A stretch of 64,000 nucleotides of DNA from Epithemia pelagica (Eukaryota > Bacillariophyta > Bacillariophyceae > Surirellales > Surirellaceae). This document shows positions 19,630 to 29,416 of the stretch, one piece after another; the stretch's first letter is position 1, and every line of letters starts with the position of its first letter. The stretch covers positions 2,604,001 to 2,668,000 of the forward strand of contig OX337239.1 in assembly GCA_946965045.2 (NCBI GenBank). Reading direction: 5' to 3'. The notes under the pieces are model-generated. The model was given only the letters and a program-made list of their open reading frames with translations, did not search any database and had not been told where the DNA came from. The position numbers and the translations under genes were made by a program.

Positions 19630-21456
19630 TTATGCTGGTGATGCATGGTAGTCAAAGGAGTAGGGATAGGGTTCCGAGTCGTACAAGTGCTGTCTTGACG
19701 AGGGAGCGGACGCGGACGCATGTGATCCATTCACGGCGTGACGAGGAGGAGAAGAAGAGTGTCGTAGTTGCACTTGAACCGTCCCATTGGGCAAAGTTTG
19801 CACGATAAACCGTTGTTCCAACCATGTGGCAAAGCGCGTATCTTCTGGACGGTCTTGTTCTTGTTGTGGTTGTTTGGCCTGTTGAATGACATTGGCAATT
19901 TGTTGGGGTGTCATGGACCATTGCGCTTGTCGTACCTGTTGCGAAATGGGTGGAACCTGTCCACTTCCTTGTAAGAGCGATTGAATTAATGTAGTATTCC
20001 AGTGAAATTGTCGACAAAATCCCTTGAGCCATGGTCGAACAGAATCATCAGGCAAATCTTGTTCCCCGACCAATGCCATGAATAAGTATCGTTCTCGATT
20101 CCGTTTCACACCCACGCGGGCATCGTTGCGACTGGCATAGGCTTGCCAACTGCCCAGGTAGTGTCGAACTCGTAACGGACCAAAACCCACTGGAAAAGCT
20201 TGTGGTGCACAGGACGGTATAATCCGATGAATACTTCCAGTAAAGGTCAAGGGAGAGGGAGGACCGGATACGTCCACAATGGATTTGCCCATGCCATTGA
20301 GGAACATATCGGAATGGGTCGTACGATGGAGCCAGGACAAGGTTTCAAAGTGACTGGCATTCAAAAAGGACGGCACGCCTTGTTGAATCCGATCCACCGA
20401 CTCTGAAACAGAGCCATAATAATTTCGTTCCATCACGATACAGTGATCCTTATACATTGCCTGGTACATTGTTTCCTGCGTTTGAAGCGCTGTTGTTGTT
20501 GTTGCTGCTGCTGCTGCTGCTGCTGTTGCTCTTCCTTGTTGGTGTCGTCCTCGTTTGCGTTTGTTTGCCACACCACTTGTAGTTGATAGTGATGCTGTCG
20601 TTGCGGTAGCAGTGGTTGGTACATTGGGCTGTTCTTCCAAGTAACGACGAATATTACCGGGTATGGTGACATGCCGTGTCGCATGAGGCACACTCAAGGG
20701 ATTCAAATAGATATACTCGTCCACATCATGAAAGGTCGTCCAGGTTCGATCACGGCTTCGGAAGTAGTGAGCACATTGTGCATAAAAGAATTTTTGGACC
20801 CGTCGATGACGTTCCCAGGGATCCAAATTGGCATGTTTTTTGGAATGGGGTTTGTATTGATGCAAATCCGTAAAGTTCCAGACATCAATCTGTATGTAAG
20901 ATCGCCATCGATGTACAATATTCATGGGTGAAGTTTCTGAGCGAGGATCAACCAACAAGACAACATGCCGTAATGGAAGCATGTAGTAATGATAAGCGAG
21001 CCATTCCGGTAAGCGATGATTTTCGTCCATAATCATGAGACACGCCGAAAACGAATTGTGGTAATCCAAAATTTCATTCTCTTCCAGTTGATGTTCTGGT
21101 GGAATGGTAGAAAGGTCCTCGTGATTCACTTCCATGATGGACTGAGAAGTTCGGGCGTTCTGGCTCATTTTCTTGTTGGTAGTGGTATCCACTTGTTGTG
21201 CTTGTGCATCGTTCGACAAGGTTGTTGTGTTTCCTCCAGACCATCTTTCCGATGTACTCGTACTTGTTGTATTTTTGAAATCCCGAATCCATTCTTCCAA
21301 AATGACACTGTTCATGGACAAGACGGCAGCATCTCCCCAGGTTTGAGGACTGATCTGAACCTGAATCATGACTTGGATTACATTCAATACCATGATGGCA
21401 CCCACAAAGACGAACCACACCAACCGCCATTGGCGGAACCCATTTCTTCGTCTCAT
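19630..21456 (-). CDS. Type II membrane glycosyltransferase, GT92-like
   Basis: The 608-residue product starts at ATG 21456 with a short basic end and one hydrophobic segment (about residues 12-32), the layout of a Golgi type II membrane protein. The catalytic region begins near residue 135 with FSACLMIMDENHRLPEWLAY and HVVLLVDPRSETSP, and has FHDVDEYIYLNP near residue 245, a D-x-D-type motif for metal and sugar nucleotide. This pattern matches the GT92 (DUF23) group and similar algal GT2-type enzymes; substrate is unknown. A low-complexity insert of Ala and Thr (about residues 295-345) interrupts the domain, encoded by a GCT/GTT run, and the last 100 residues are Gln-rich. There are no breaks and no intron is needed. 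It is convergent with the helicase pseudogene. A TG repeat lies just upstream. Confidence 0.8.
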   Translation of the reverse strand: MRRRNGFRQWRLVWFVFVGAIMVLNVIQVMIQVQISPQTWGDAAVLSMNSVILEEWIRDFKNTTSTSTSERWSGGNTTTLSNDAQAQQVDTTTNKKMSQNARTSQSIMEVNHEDLSTIPPEHQLEENEILDYHNSFSACLMIMDENHRLPEWLAYHYYMLPLRHVVLLVDPRSETSPMNIVHRWRSYIQIDVWNFTDLHQYKPHSKKHANLDPWERHRRVQKFFYAQCAHYFRSRDRTWTTFHDVDEYIYLNPLSVPHATRHVTIPGNIRRYLEEQPNVPTTATATTASLSTTSGVANKRKRGRHQQGRATAAAAAAATTTTALQTQETMYQAMYKDHCIVMERNYYGSVSESVDRIQQGVPSFLNASHFETLSWLHRTTHSDMFLNGMGKSIVDVSGPPSPLTFTGSIHRIIPSCAPQAFPVGFGPLRVRHYLGSWQAYASRNDARVGVKRNRERYLFMALVGEQDLPDDSVRPWLKGFCRQFHWNTTLIQSLLQGSGQVPPISQQVRQAQWSMTPQQIANVIQQAKQPQQEQDRPEDTRFATWLEQRFIVQTLPNGTVQVQLRHSSSPPRHAVNGSHASASAPSSRQHLYDSEPYPYSFDYHASPA

Positions 21457-21484
21457 GATGATTTTTTGTGTGTTATTGTCAGAT

Positions 21485-21500
21485 TGTGTGTGTGTGTGTG
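21485..21500. repeat. TG dinucleotide repeat upstream of the glycosyltransferase
   Basis: This is an (TG)8 run about 30 bases upstream of the minus-strand start, within the likely 5' UTR or promoter. Confidence 0.8.
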
Positions 21501-21728
21501 TGGAATCAGAGTAGTTACAAGAGGAGAACGGAAACAGGGAGCCGTCGGGGTAATGATAGGGTCATATGGCCATACAGCTTTTTTCTTGCCACAACGTCAA
21601 ATGGCGGCACGCAAATAAAGCGCGACGGAAATCCAGTAGTCGCAGATAGAGAAGAAGGCGTACGTCTTTCACCCAACCAGTATCTTTTGTATTGTACCTG
21701 GCCATACCCAGTACAAGTACGAGCACTG

Positions 21729-21732
21729 GTAC
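21729..21732. repeat. Target-site duplication GTAC of the Gypsy element, left
   Basis: GTAC lies directly before the left LTR and again directly after the right LTR (27431-27434). The target is a region rich in TAC/GTAC repeats, so chance identity is possible, but the LTR ends support it. Confidence 0.7.
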
Positions 21733-21936
21733 TGCGGTACCCGGACTCTGTCCCGCCACGACTCCACGTAAACATGACTCGATAGGTCCCTAGTTGAATC
21801 TTTGACACCGACGTTCGCAGAATTCAGTCCGTCCTTGTCCCGTGTGCAGATGGCTTCTCTGGCCATCGCTCACTTTCCTAGCCTAATTCCTAAAGATCAT
21901 AATTTTTACGTCCTACCATTATGCATGGGTATGGCA
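21733..21936 (+). repeat. Left LTR of the Gypsy element (204 bp)
   Basis: It begins TGCGGTACCC and ends GGGTATGGCA, giving canonical TG...CA ends. It matches 27227-27430 at 203 of 204 positions; the difference is G versus A at the 11th base. Confidence 0.95.
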
Positions 21937-22073
21937 CTCTGATCAGATTCCTCAACGCCCTTGTTTTTCCTTCTTCACCATAACACAGCTCCGGCGGCCG
22001 ACGTTTGTGCAATTCCTTTTGCCCGTCCTTTGATTCCTTTCCTTTCATTTTCTCACCATTGCATCTCTCCATC

Positions 22074-23694
22074 ATGGCAGACAACACCAATGGGTTCATT
22101 ACCCTTGTCGATGCACTCTGCTTCCAACGTCGTGTTGATGAGGCTCTGTCCTCCGATTCCTTTTCCGCTCTCAAGCTCAAAGATGACGACAACAAGTATT
22201 ACGCCAACCTCCTCCCATTTCGGGAGTCGACGGATGAAGATCCTCGAGATCTCTTTCTTTGGGTCCTCCACTTCGTGGACAAGATCCGCATCTCCGGTCA
22301 TCCGGATCCCTTCGCCGCTTGTTGCGAGTATTTCCCTCGCTCGGTCACCAGCGCTATCGCCGATCCCTTTCTCGAAGCCTACAACGGTTTGCCTCCAGGC
22401 ACCAATCTCGATGAAGCCTGCTTTCAAGGTTTGATTGCTGCGGTCTTCGCTCCCCTTGTCCTTGTCAGTGAAGTTAGTGCTTTCCGCACCTTCCTTCTTT
22501 CTGGGCCCCGGAAGCCCTCAGACATGACAGTGGATTCGCATTTGCAATCCCTTCGCAAGTTCTCTAATGGTCTCAAGTACCTCAGCTCTGACGCTGCAAT
22601 CGTCCCCCTCACCGAAGACGAAATCAAACAAGCCTTTTACCAAGGTTGCCGACTACATGGCGCACGGAATTTCAACAAGCCAATCCCTTGGTGCCGGACA
22701 TTGTCAATCATTTTGACACGGCTGCTCTCTTGCAAGCCATGCGCGGATACCAGCGCGCCTCCAAGCAAAAGGCCCTACAACGTGAGCAACAGCAAAATCG
22801 TTCGCAGTCTCGTCAAGACCACTCTCGTCCTCGCGACTCCAACAACAGCGGCAATCGCGATCGTCGCGTGCGCTCTCGCCAATCTCGTGGTGGACTCCGC
22901 GGTGGCAATCGTGATTCCTCACGTGGCGGAAATCGCCGTGGCTCCTCCGACCGCAACGACTCCTCCGGAGACAATCGTGGCGCCTCCGATGGCAACTCCG
23001 ATCCCTGTCCGTATCGGACCACGATGGACTCCCATCGCAACCATTCTTGGGCTGATTGCATTTATAATCCTACGGGTCGCAATTTCAATCAAAGTCTTTT
23101 TGACGTCATGGTTCAACGTTCTAACCGTTCTACCGGTGGCGGCAACGCCGGAAACAATCCTCCTCAAGGTGGTGGTTCCAATGGCAATAACAACCCGCGT
23201 GGTGACTCTTCCGCTCCTCTGCGTTCCACTTGGGGCTCTCGTCCTTCTGCCCCAGGTCGTGGCAGTGATCAACACGCCTCTGACTCTGCTGGTGCCGGCA
23301 ATGGATGGAATGCCGTTCCTGCCAATCCTCCTGCCGTAGCTCCTCCTCCAGGATGCGTTCCTACCATTCCTGTCGATGCTGAGGGAATCCAGCAGTGGAG
23401 CGATCTTCGCAATCCTGAAAAGACGGTCCCCGGTACGTCTCACCTTTCATCTTCCTTTTCCTCGTCTCCTGACGATCAGACTCATCACCTGGACATTTTG
23501 TTCTCGCAGCAATGTCAGATCCAAACTGGCCCGCCAACAGCTATGCCGGCAGCGCAATCCATCCCAATGCACCCATCAACGAGGTCATCGACCAGCTCAA
23601 TAAAATCTATGGGCGCGGAATGGACATTTCCCACATCTACGACCTGTCCACCCAAGGAGGTCTCGCTGCTTACGCCCGCGTCTCTATGTCGTGA
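22074..23694 (+). CDS. Gypsy Gag, with one frame change and a possible intron
   Basis: It starts at ATG 22074, MADNTNGFITLVDALCFQRR, in a leader of 137 bases after the LTR. The first frame runs through LFLWVLHFVDKIRISGHPDP to KQAFYQG near 22645. There the protein-like sequence moves one frame (LPTTWRTEFQQANPLVPDI), consistent with loss of one T. A Ser/Arg/Gly-rich RNA-binding stretch follows (22790-22980), then CPYRTTMDSHRNHSWADCIY, a C-H-C zinc-knuckle-like motif. At 23433-23509 there is a GT-AG interval; removing it joins the frame to MSDPNWPANSYAGSAIHP, which ends at 23694. Without removal the frame runs on into Pol. Both readings are possible; the 23512-23694 segment looks like real protein. 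Confidence 0.7.
23433..23509 (+). other. Candidate 77-nt intron inside Gypsy gag
   Basis: The donor is GTACGT at 23433 and the acceptor TTCTCGCAG ends at 23509, with a pyrimidine-rich start. Removal gives a phase-1 join, and the new codon GCA is followed by an ATG-led protein-like stretch of 60 residues and a stop. The unspliced frame has no stop and enters pol. Splicing is not shown. Confidence 0.4.
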
Positions 23695-26600
23695 TGACGC
23701 TTTTATAAGCGAGGTGATTGATCCTAATAACGGTTACTTGGATAACCTAGAGTCTTATGATGAGTTCTACTCCCAATTTCCTTCATCTAGTGATGTTCAT
23801 TCGTTAGATTCGCCTTCTCGGCCTGAATGCGTCCCACTCACCATCGTCATGGCTCGCCATATTGGCGGTGTTGAGAATACGCTTCCCTTGCGTGCCCTGC
23901 TCGATTCAGGCGCTGACAAGACGATTCTTCATTCACGCTGCCTTCAACCAGGCATGATACCGCGGTCTACCGACCGTTCCGTGAACACGACCATGGGAAC
24001 TCGTTCCGGTGTGTCCGAAATTCTCCTGGAAGACATTGTTCTCCCAGAGTTCTCACGAACCAAACACGTAACCTATCCCTTATGGGTCGACATCTATGAT
24101 GCTCCCAACAGTCGCTATGATATCATCATCGGTCGCGATTTGCTTCGCCGTCTGGGCGTCCTTCTTGATTTCGATCGTGGGATCTCCTCGTGGGACTCCA
24201 TTGAAGTCGCCATGCGCGACCGCGATTCATTCGCGACTGAACACGAGTTCGTCTCACATTTCATCGATCTCTTCGCAGATGATGACGTCCTCGGTGACGA
24301 TTACCTGCTTGATTCAAATTACAAACAGGCAGATCTCGATGAGCTTCTTGCTCAACAGACTCATCTGACGCCCTCACAACAACAAGATCTTCTTGGTGTG
24401 TGGCTGAAATGCGGGCGCATCTTTGATGGCGTCCTGCGTGCCTATCCGGACAAAGAGTTGCATCTCGATCTCATGCCCGATGCCAAACCGGCTCATCATC
24501 GTCATTTTGCGGTCCCTCGCAATATCCATGACACCTTTAAAAAGGAATTGTTTCGGTTTGTCGATATCAGCATTCTCGAACGAGTTGGTTCCACTGAATG
24601 GGCCGCTCCTCATTTCGCCATTCCTAAAAAGGATGGACGACTCCGAATGATCTCGGACTTTCGTTCGCTTAATGCGCAAATGTATCGCCTTGTCTATCCC
24701 TTTCCAAGGATCGAAGATATCCTTCGACGACGCAAAGGCTACAAGTATTTCACAAAACTTGACATCTCTATGTGTTTTCACACTTTCAAACTCGACGAGT
24801 TTTCCAGCAATCTTTGCGTTATCACCACGCCTTTCGGCAAGTTTCGCTATCGTCGTCTCCCTATGGGAGTTAAGCAATCCCCAGACTTCTGTCAGGAGCT
24901 CATGGAAGAAGTCCTCGCTGACTTTCGCGATCACGTCGAAGTCTACATCGACGATATCGGCGTCTTTTCCGACAGTTGGGAAGAACATGTCGAGATTCTC
25001 AACAAAGTCCTCCAACGTCTTCAAGACAAGAACTTTTCTATCACTCCTCACAAATGTGAATGGGCCATGCAGGAAACCGACTTCCTTGGCCATTGGCTCA
25101 CGCCTACAGGTCTACGACCATGGAAGAAAAAGATTTCCGCGATTCTGGCTTTATCGCCTCCTCGCACCATGAAAGAACTACGTTCCTTCATTGGCATGGT
25201 TAATTTCTATCGTCACATGTATCCTCAGCGATCCCATCACTTAGCTCCGCTAACAGCCTTGACCGGCAAGAAGACCTTTGAATGGTCCCCGCAATGTCAG
25301 AAAGCCTTTGAAAACGTAAAAGCCATGCTTGCGCATGATGCGTTCATCCGCTATCCCGATCACAACATTCCTTTCCACGTCTATGTGGACACGTCTGACT
25401 ATCAGCTCGGCGCTGTTATCATGCAGGAAAACATCCCTGTCGCGTATTTCTCACGCAAGCTCAACCCCGCTCAGCGGAATTACACCACTATGGAAAAGGA
25501 GTTACTTTCCATTGTCGAAACCCTCAAGGAGTTCCGCTCCATGTTGCTTGGCTGTGCCGCCTTGCACATTCAAACCGATCACAAAAATCTCACCTATTCC
25601 ACTCTCAACTCCCAACGAGTCCTTCGTTGGCGTCTCTTTCTCGAAGAATACAATCCCATCTTTCATTACATTCCTGGCCAGGATAACGTCATCGCCGACG
25701 CGTTGTCACGTCTCCCTCTTTCAGAAGAGGAGGAGAAGAGTGTCCCTTCCAAGGTCCCTTCCGATGGTCCCTCGTCTGGACCACGATCCCTTTTCGATCA
25801 TAGCGGCAAACACTCCGTGTTTCAGGTTCCTCGTGCGCCTAATGATGACCCCCGCTTAGCGTCTCGTGACGCGGATTCTCATGAATCCCCTATTTTCATG
25901 GACGAAGAGTTGATCGATGTGTATCTTAATCATCCCGCCATTACGGCCAACCAACCCCTACCGGTTGATTATGCTACGATATTTCAGCATCAACAAAACG
26001 ATGCCGCCTTAATGGCGTTGGTCCAATCCAAACCTGACTATTATCATTTGCAACCCTTTCCTACGGAAAACCCACAATACAACCTTGTCTGTTATCGACA
26101 ATCGGTTAATGCCCTCTGGCGCATTCGCATTCCTGACTCGCTTCTCTTGCATACAGTCAACTGGTATCATCTCGTGCTTAACCACGCTGGTTCCACGCGA
26201 CTCCGCGATACTATCGCCATGCACATGACACATCCCCAATTGGGACTCTACTGCGATCAAGCTGTTTCCAGCTGTCCGACCTGTCAACGGTTGAAGGTCG
26301 TTCATCGACATTACGGAGAATTGCCTCCTCGTGAGGTCCGTGGTAATCCCTGGTCCGACATTGCCATCGATCTCGTCGGCCCCTGGACAGTCAAAGTCCA
26401 TGGCATAGCCCTGACCTTTCAGGCTCTGACGGTCATTGACACTGTCACCAATTTTTGCGAGATTATCCGCATATACGATAAAACCGCTCGACACGTTGGT
26501 CTCCAACTCGAGAATTCATGGCTTTCACGCTATCCTCGCCCTGTTCGTTGCCTTTTCGATCAAGGCGGCGAGTTCATCGGCCATGCGTTTACGCAAGTGC

Positions 26601-27139
26601 TTCGTAATCATGGCGTCAAGCCAGTGCCCCTAACGGTCAAATATCCACAATCCAATGCCCTATGTGAACGTCTTCATCTGACGATTGGCAATTCGTTACG
26701 CGCTATCGTTAACTACGAGCCGCCGCAAAACATTGATCAGGCCGCTCTCATGGTCAACACTGCTCTGCAAACCGCTGCATACTCTGCACGCACTGCCATT
26801 CACGGTAGCCTCAAACATTCTCCTGGCAGTCTTGCGTTCCACCGCGACATGCTGTTCGATATTCCCATCCTTGCGGACATGGAATTGATTCGTCAAAAAC
26901 GACAAATCATCGTTGACGAACGAGCTCGACTCGCAAATCGCTCTCGCGTCTTTCATGACTACAAAATTGGAGATCGCGTGCTCATCCGCGCTACCAATCC
27001 GGACAAATTGGCACTTCGTACCAGTCCCAATCCTTTCACTATCACACGTGTCCATTCCAATGGCACTGTGACCATTCAACGTGGTCCCCACGTTACCGAG
27101 CGCATCAATATCAGGCGTCTCATCCCTTACCGTGTGTGA
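23695..27139 (+). CDS. Gypsy Pol: protease, reverse transcriptase, RNase H, integrase
   Basis: The frame is open from 22646 to the TGA at 27137-27139 and continues from gag without its own start. The protease has LRALLDSGADKTILHSRC at about 23897. Reverse transcriptase spans about 24560-25120, with FTKLDISMCFHTFKLDE, LPMGVKQSPDFCQELM and the catalytic VEVYIDDIGVFSD at about 24940. RNase H has FHVYVDTSDYQLGAVI, TMEKELLSIV and IQTDHKNLTY (25370-25600). Integrase has an HHCC-type zinc finger (LNHAGSTRLRDTIAMHMTH, then CPTCQR) and the DDE residues in LTVIDTVTNFCEI, CLFDQGGEFIG and NALCERLHLTI (26430-26680). The end is a basic segment, RINIRRLIPYRV. No stop or frameshift breaks pol. I see no chromodomain at its end. 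Confidence 0.95.
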
Positions 27140-27212
27140 CATGGGTTTTACTGCCGTTGGCCTCTGGCCATCAAGCTTTCCCATGGCCCGCTCGAACTTC
27201 CTAGGTCCGACC

Positions 27213-27226
27213 AGGGAGAGGTAGAG
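27213..27226 (+). promoter_or_regulatory. Polypurine tract of the Gypsy element
   Basis: AGGGAGAGGTAGAG directly precedes the right LTR, the expected place for the plus-strand primer. Confidence 0.75.
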
Positions 27227-27430
27227 TGCGGTACCCAGACTCTGTCCCGCCACGACTCCACGTAAACATGACTCGATAGGTCCCTAGTTGAATCTTTGAC
27301 ACCGACGTTCGCAGAATTCAGTCCGTCCTTGTCCCGTGTGCAGATGGCTTCTCTGGCCATCGCTCACTTTCCTAGCCTAATTCCTAAAGATCATAATTTT
27401 TACGTCCTACCATTATGCATGGGTATGGCA
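27227..27430 (+). repeat. Right LTR of the Gypsy element (204 bp)
   Basis: It matches 21733-21936 with one substitution, and is followed by the target duplication GTAC and by a CTCGTA-type repeat that belongs to the original site. Confidence 0.95.
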
Positions 27431-27713
27431 GTACCAATACTCGTACTCGTACTCGTACCCAGTGTCCGAATGCTCCATGGACATTGAATTGCTCCTTTTA
27501 CAAGCTGGTTTCACGAGGGACCTGCCTAGTCTATTACAGTACAAATACTGTACTGACAATTTTGTACATAAAACCATCATAGTAATCATTTATGCCCCGC
27601 TGCTTCTCGACCATGAGGACGGCAAATTTGGATGCTCATAGGAAAACGATGCCGTTCATGGCTGTGAACGTAAGAGCTAATGTTACTAATCGTTCTAATA
27701 GGTCTTATGTGAA

Positions 27714-28214
27714 CTACATTGCAAAGAAGAGATCTTGATTTGCGAATTTGGCCGTCATGGAGCCAAGTGTAGCATTGAGGTCATTCATGTCCTCAAGTTG
27801 CATGTAGACCGTCAGCACCATTGGGTCCATGCAGACCTGCGTATCAATGCTGCACCGCGTATAGAACCGAATGCGACCCTTGACTTTCTTCTCATGCGTA
27901 GGTGACGCCACTGCTTGCATCTCAGACTTCATGATGAAGCCAATCGGAAGCACAAGCAGCGGGTCAACATGCTCCGAATGGGCTTCTCGTTTGAAAAAGG
28001 CAAGCCGGAGATAATCTGTCTCTACTTCACGCTGTAAGAGGATGTGTCCTCGATCCACAACATTCCGTCCGTGACGTCCAAGGTTGTCGGTCATCGGGGC
28101 CATGAGCACGTTGACGTTCTTGGCGTAGAAACTCGTCCGAAATTTGACGCCAGCACCCCCACCATCAACAATGCCTTCTCTCTCCGCGTTGAAATAAAAG
28201 TCTAATCCATCCAT
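27714..28214 (-). CDS. Hypothetical protein, 166 residues
   Basis: It starts at ATG 28214 with MDGLDFYFNAEREGIVDGGG. I do not recognise it. The sequence is of mixed composition, with alternating hydrophobic positions and few low-complexity runs, so it looks like a folded beta-rich domain. It has no signal peptide or membrane segment. It is divergent from the two-exon gene at 28523, with a shared 308-base intergenic stretch between the starts. Together with that gene and the SET gene at 29417 it forms a small compact island whose style differs from the neighbouring retroelements. An element-borne or viral origin is possible but I have no direct sign of it. Confidence 0.5.
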   Translation of the reverse strand: MDGLDFYFNAEREGIVDGGGAGVKFRTSFYAKNVNVLMAPMTDNLGRHGRNVVDRGHILLQREVETDYLRLAFFKREAHSEHVDPLLVLPIGFIMKSEMQAVASPTHEKKVKGRIRFYTRCSIDTQVCMDPMVLTVYMQLEDMNDLNATLGSMTAKFANQDLFFAM

Positions 28215-28522
28215 TGTTAGCCGTGGTTGCTGCTTCCTTATTCCTTAGGCGTCGTTTATTATGAAAGCGACGTTGGATTGTTGCGTGTTGAATTCGAATC
28301 GTTGGTTTTGTGTTTCGTTTGCGGATGGCTCCGAAATGTGGCGGCCCCCCGGGTTGGTCGGAGCACTTGCGCGCACCTCCACCATGGTGATCTAAGTAGA
28401 TTGCAGGATTTTGGTCCTTATTCCGAGCATGCACACACTTTTGCTATTGTGGGCTTGCGTGTATTCTGCTTGTGGGACTCGGCTCAGGATGGTGCATGGT
28501 GCCCACGCTCACAAAATCAGAG
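28215..28522. promoter_or_regulatory. Shared divergent promoter region
   Basis: These 308 bases separate two divergent starts (28214 minus, 28523 plus). They should hold both promoters. I see no clear TATA box and no open frame that needs calling. Confidence 0.4.
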
Positions 28523-29382
28523 ATGAGCACCAACACCAACACCAAGCTCCGTCGTTCAAATCGGCTTGCCTCCTCAGAGGGCGGCATTGTCTCGGCCATG
28601 GCGAGTACCCCGCCGACGAGGAACAATAAGACTCCCAGCAAGAAACCCAGTGCCAAACGCAACAAGAAGAGCCAGGACGGCTCGCCCGGATCTGTGGTCG
28701 GCAAACGCAAGGAGAAGCTTGTCGTGCTTGCTCCAGTTAAGGGAGCCGACAAGCAGGAGCGCTACAAGGCTGCCCTGCAAGGAGCCACGCAGTGGCAGCT
28801 CACCCTTGCTGACGGCAATGGAGCGACAACGCTCACAATCTGCCGCACAAAAGGTGAAGGTGAAATCACCTTTGGTGGTATAATTGAAACGTTGCAGAAG
28901 ATTGGCACTGATGACGAACTAGAAGATTCAGATGTCAAGAAGACCAGTTTTGGTAAGTGGACACTGCAGCCGATTGTTGCCCTACAATATAAATTGACAA
29001 CTAACTACGCTCCTATTTTCAAGTTCCGAAGACTCCTTCGAAGGTGCAGTTCGTCGGGGTGATGGAAAAGGAGGAACAAGAAGAAGTGATGGCTGAACCG
29101 GTCGTGTCCTCAATGACACCAGGTCAGCAGTATGCGGCGAATCGCGTCATGTCCGAACACCAGGTTAGGTTTCACACAGGCGGAACGCCATTCAAGGCGA
29201 CGAAGAACCGTCCTGCCGAGAACCAGCTGTCGACACCCGAGCTTTTGTTCCGCCACCGCCAGAAGCTCTTCTGCGACCAAGCTACGGTGGATCCCCTCTC
29301 TGCGCAACAAGACTCTCAAGTGGACGACGGGTTTGAAGATACCCAGGATTGTCCGTTCTCTGAGGATTACTACAATTACTAG
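28523..29382 (+). CDS. Basic two-exon hypothetical protein, 262 residues
   Basis: Exons are 28523-28952 and 29024-29382. The 71-nt intron has a GTAAGT donor, a CTAAC branch-like sequence and a pyrimidine tract before AAG. The phase-1 join gives TSFVPKTPSKVQFVGVMEKE with no frame break. The total, 789 bases, is a whole number of codons. The first 70 residues are Lys/Ser/Pro-rich (RRSNRLASSEGG, KKPSAKRNKKSQDGS) like a nuclear, disordered tail. A short folded-looking segment with TQWQLTLADGNGATTLTICR follows, then an acidic C-terminus ending in DYYNY. I do not recognise a domain. It converges on the SET gene with 34 bases between stops. Confidence 0.65.
28953..29023 (+). other. Intron of the basic hypothetical gene (71 nt)
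   Basis: It runs from GTAAGT to TTTTCAAG with ACTAACTAC about 20 bases before the acceptor. It restores one frame across both exons. Confidence 0.85.
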
Positions 29383-29416
29383 ATAGTCAACTAAGAATCT
29401 TTATCTACGTAGAAAG

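Larger units (their letters stand above)
21733..27430 (+). mobile_element. Ty3/Gypsy LTR retrotransposon, nearly intact
   Basis: This is a 5,698-bp element between 204-bp LTRs that differ at one base, with a GTAC target duplication and a polypurine tract before the right LTR. Domain order is gag, protease, reverse transcriptase, RNase H, integrase, which defines Ty3/Gypsy. Pol is open for its whole length. Gag has a single frame change at about 22645. One mismatch in 204 bp means a young insertion. It may still be a source of transposition in trans. Confidence 0.95.

Noticed and set aside
21937..21965. tRNA-like or primer binding site after the Gypsy left LTR
   Set aside because: CTCTGATCAGATTCC does not begin with TGG and I cannot match it to a tRNA end by eye.
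23919..25093. Antisense frames of up to 239 codons within Gypsy pol
   Set aside because: They are shadows of the strongly conserved reverse transcriptase on the plus strand.
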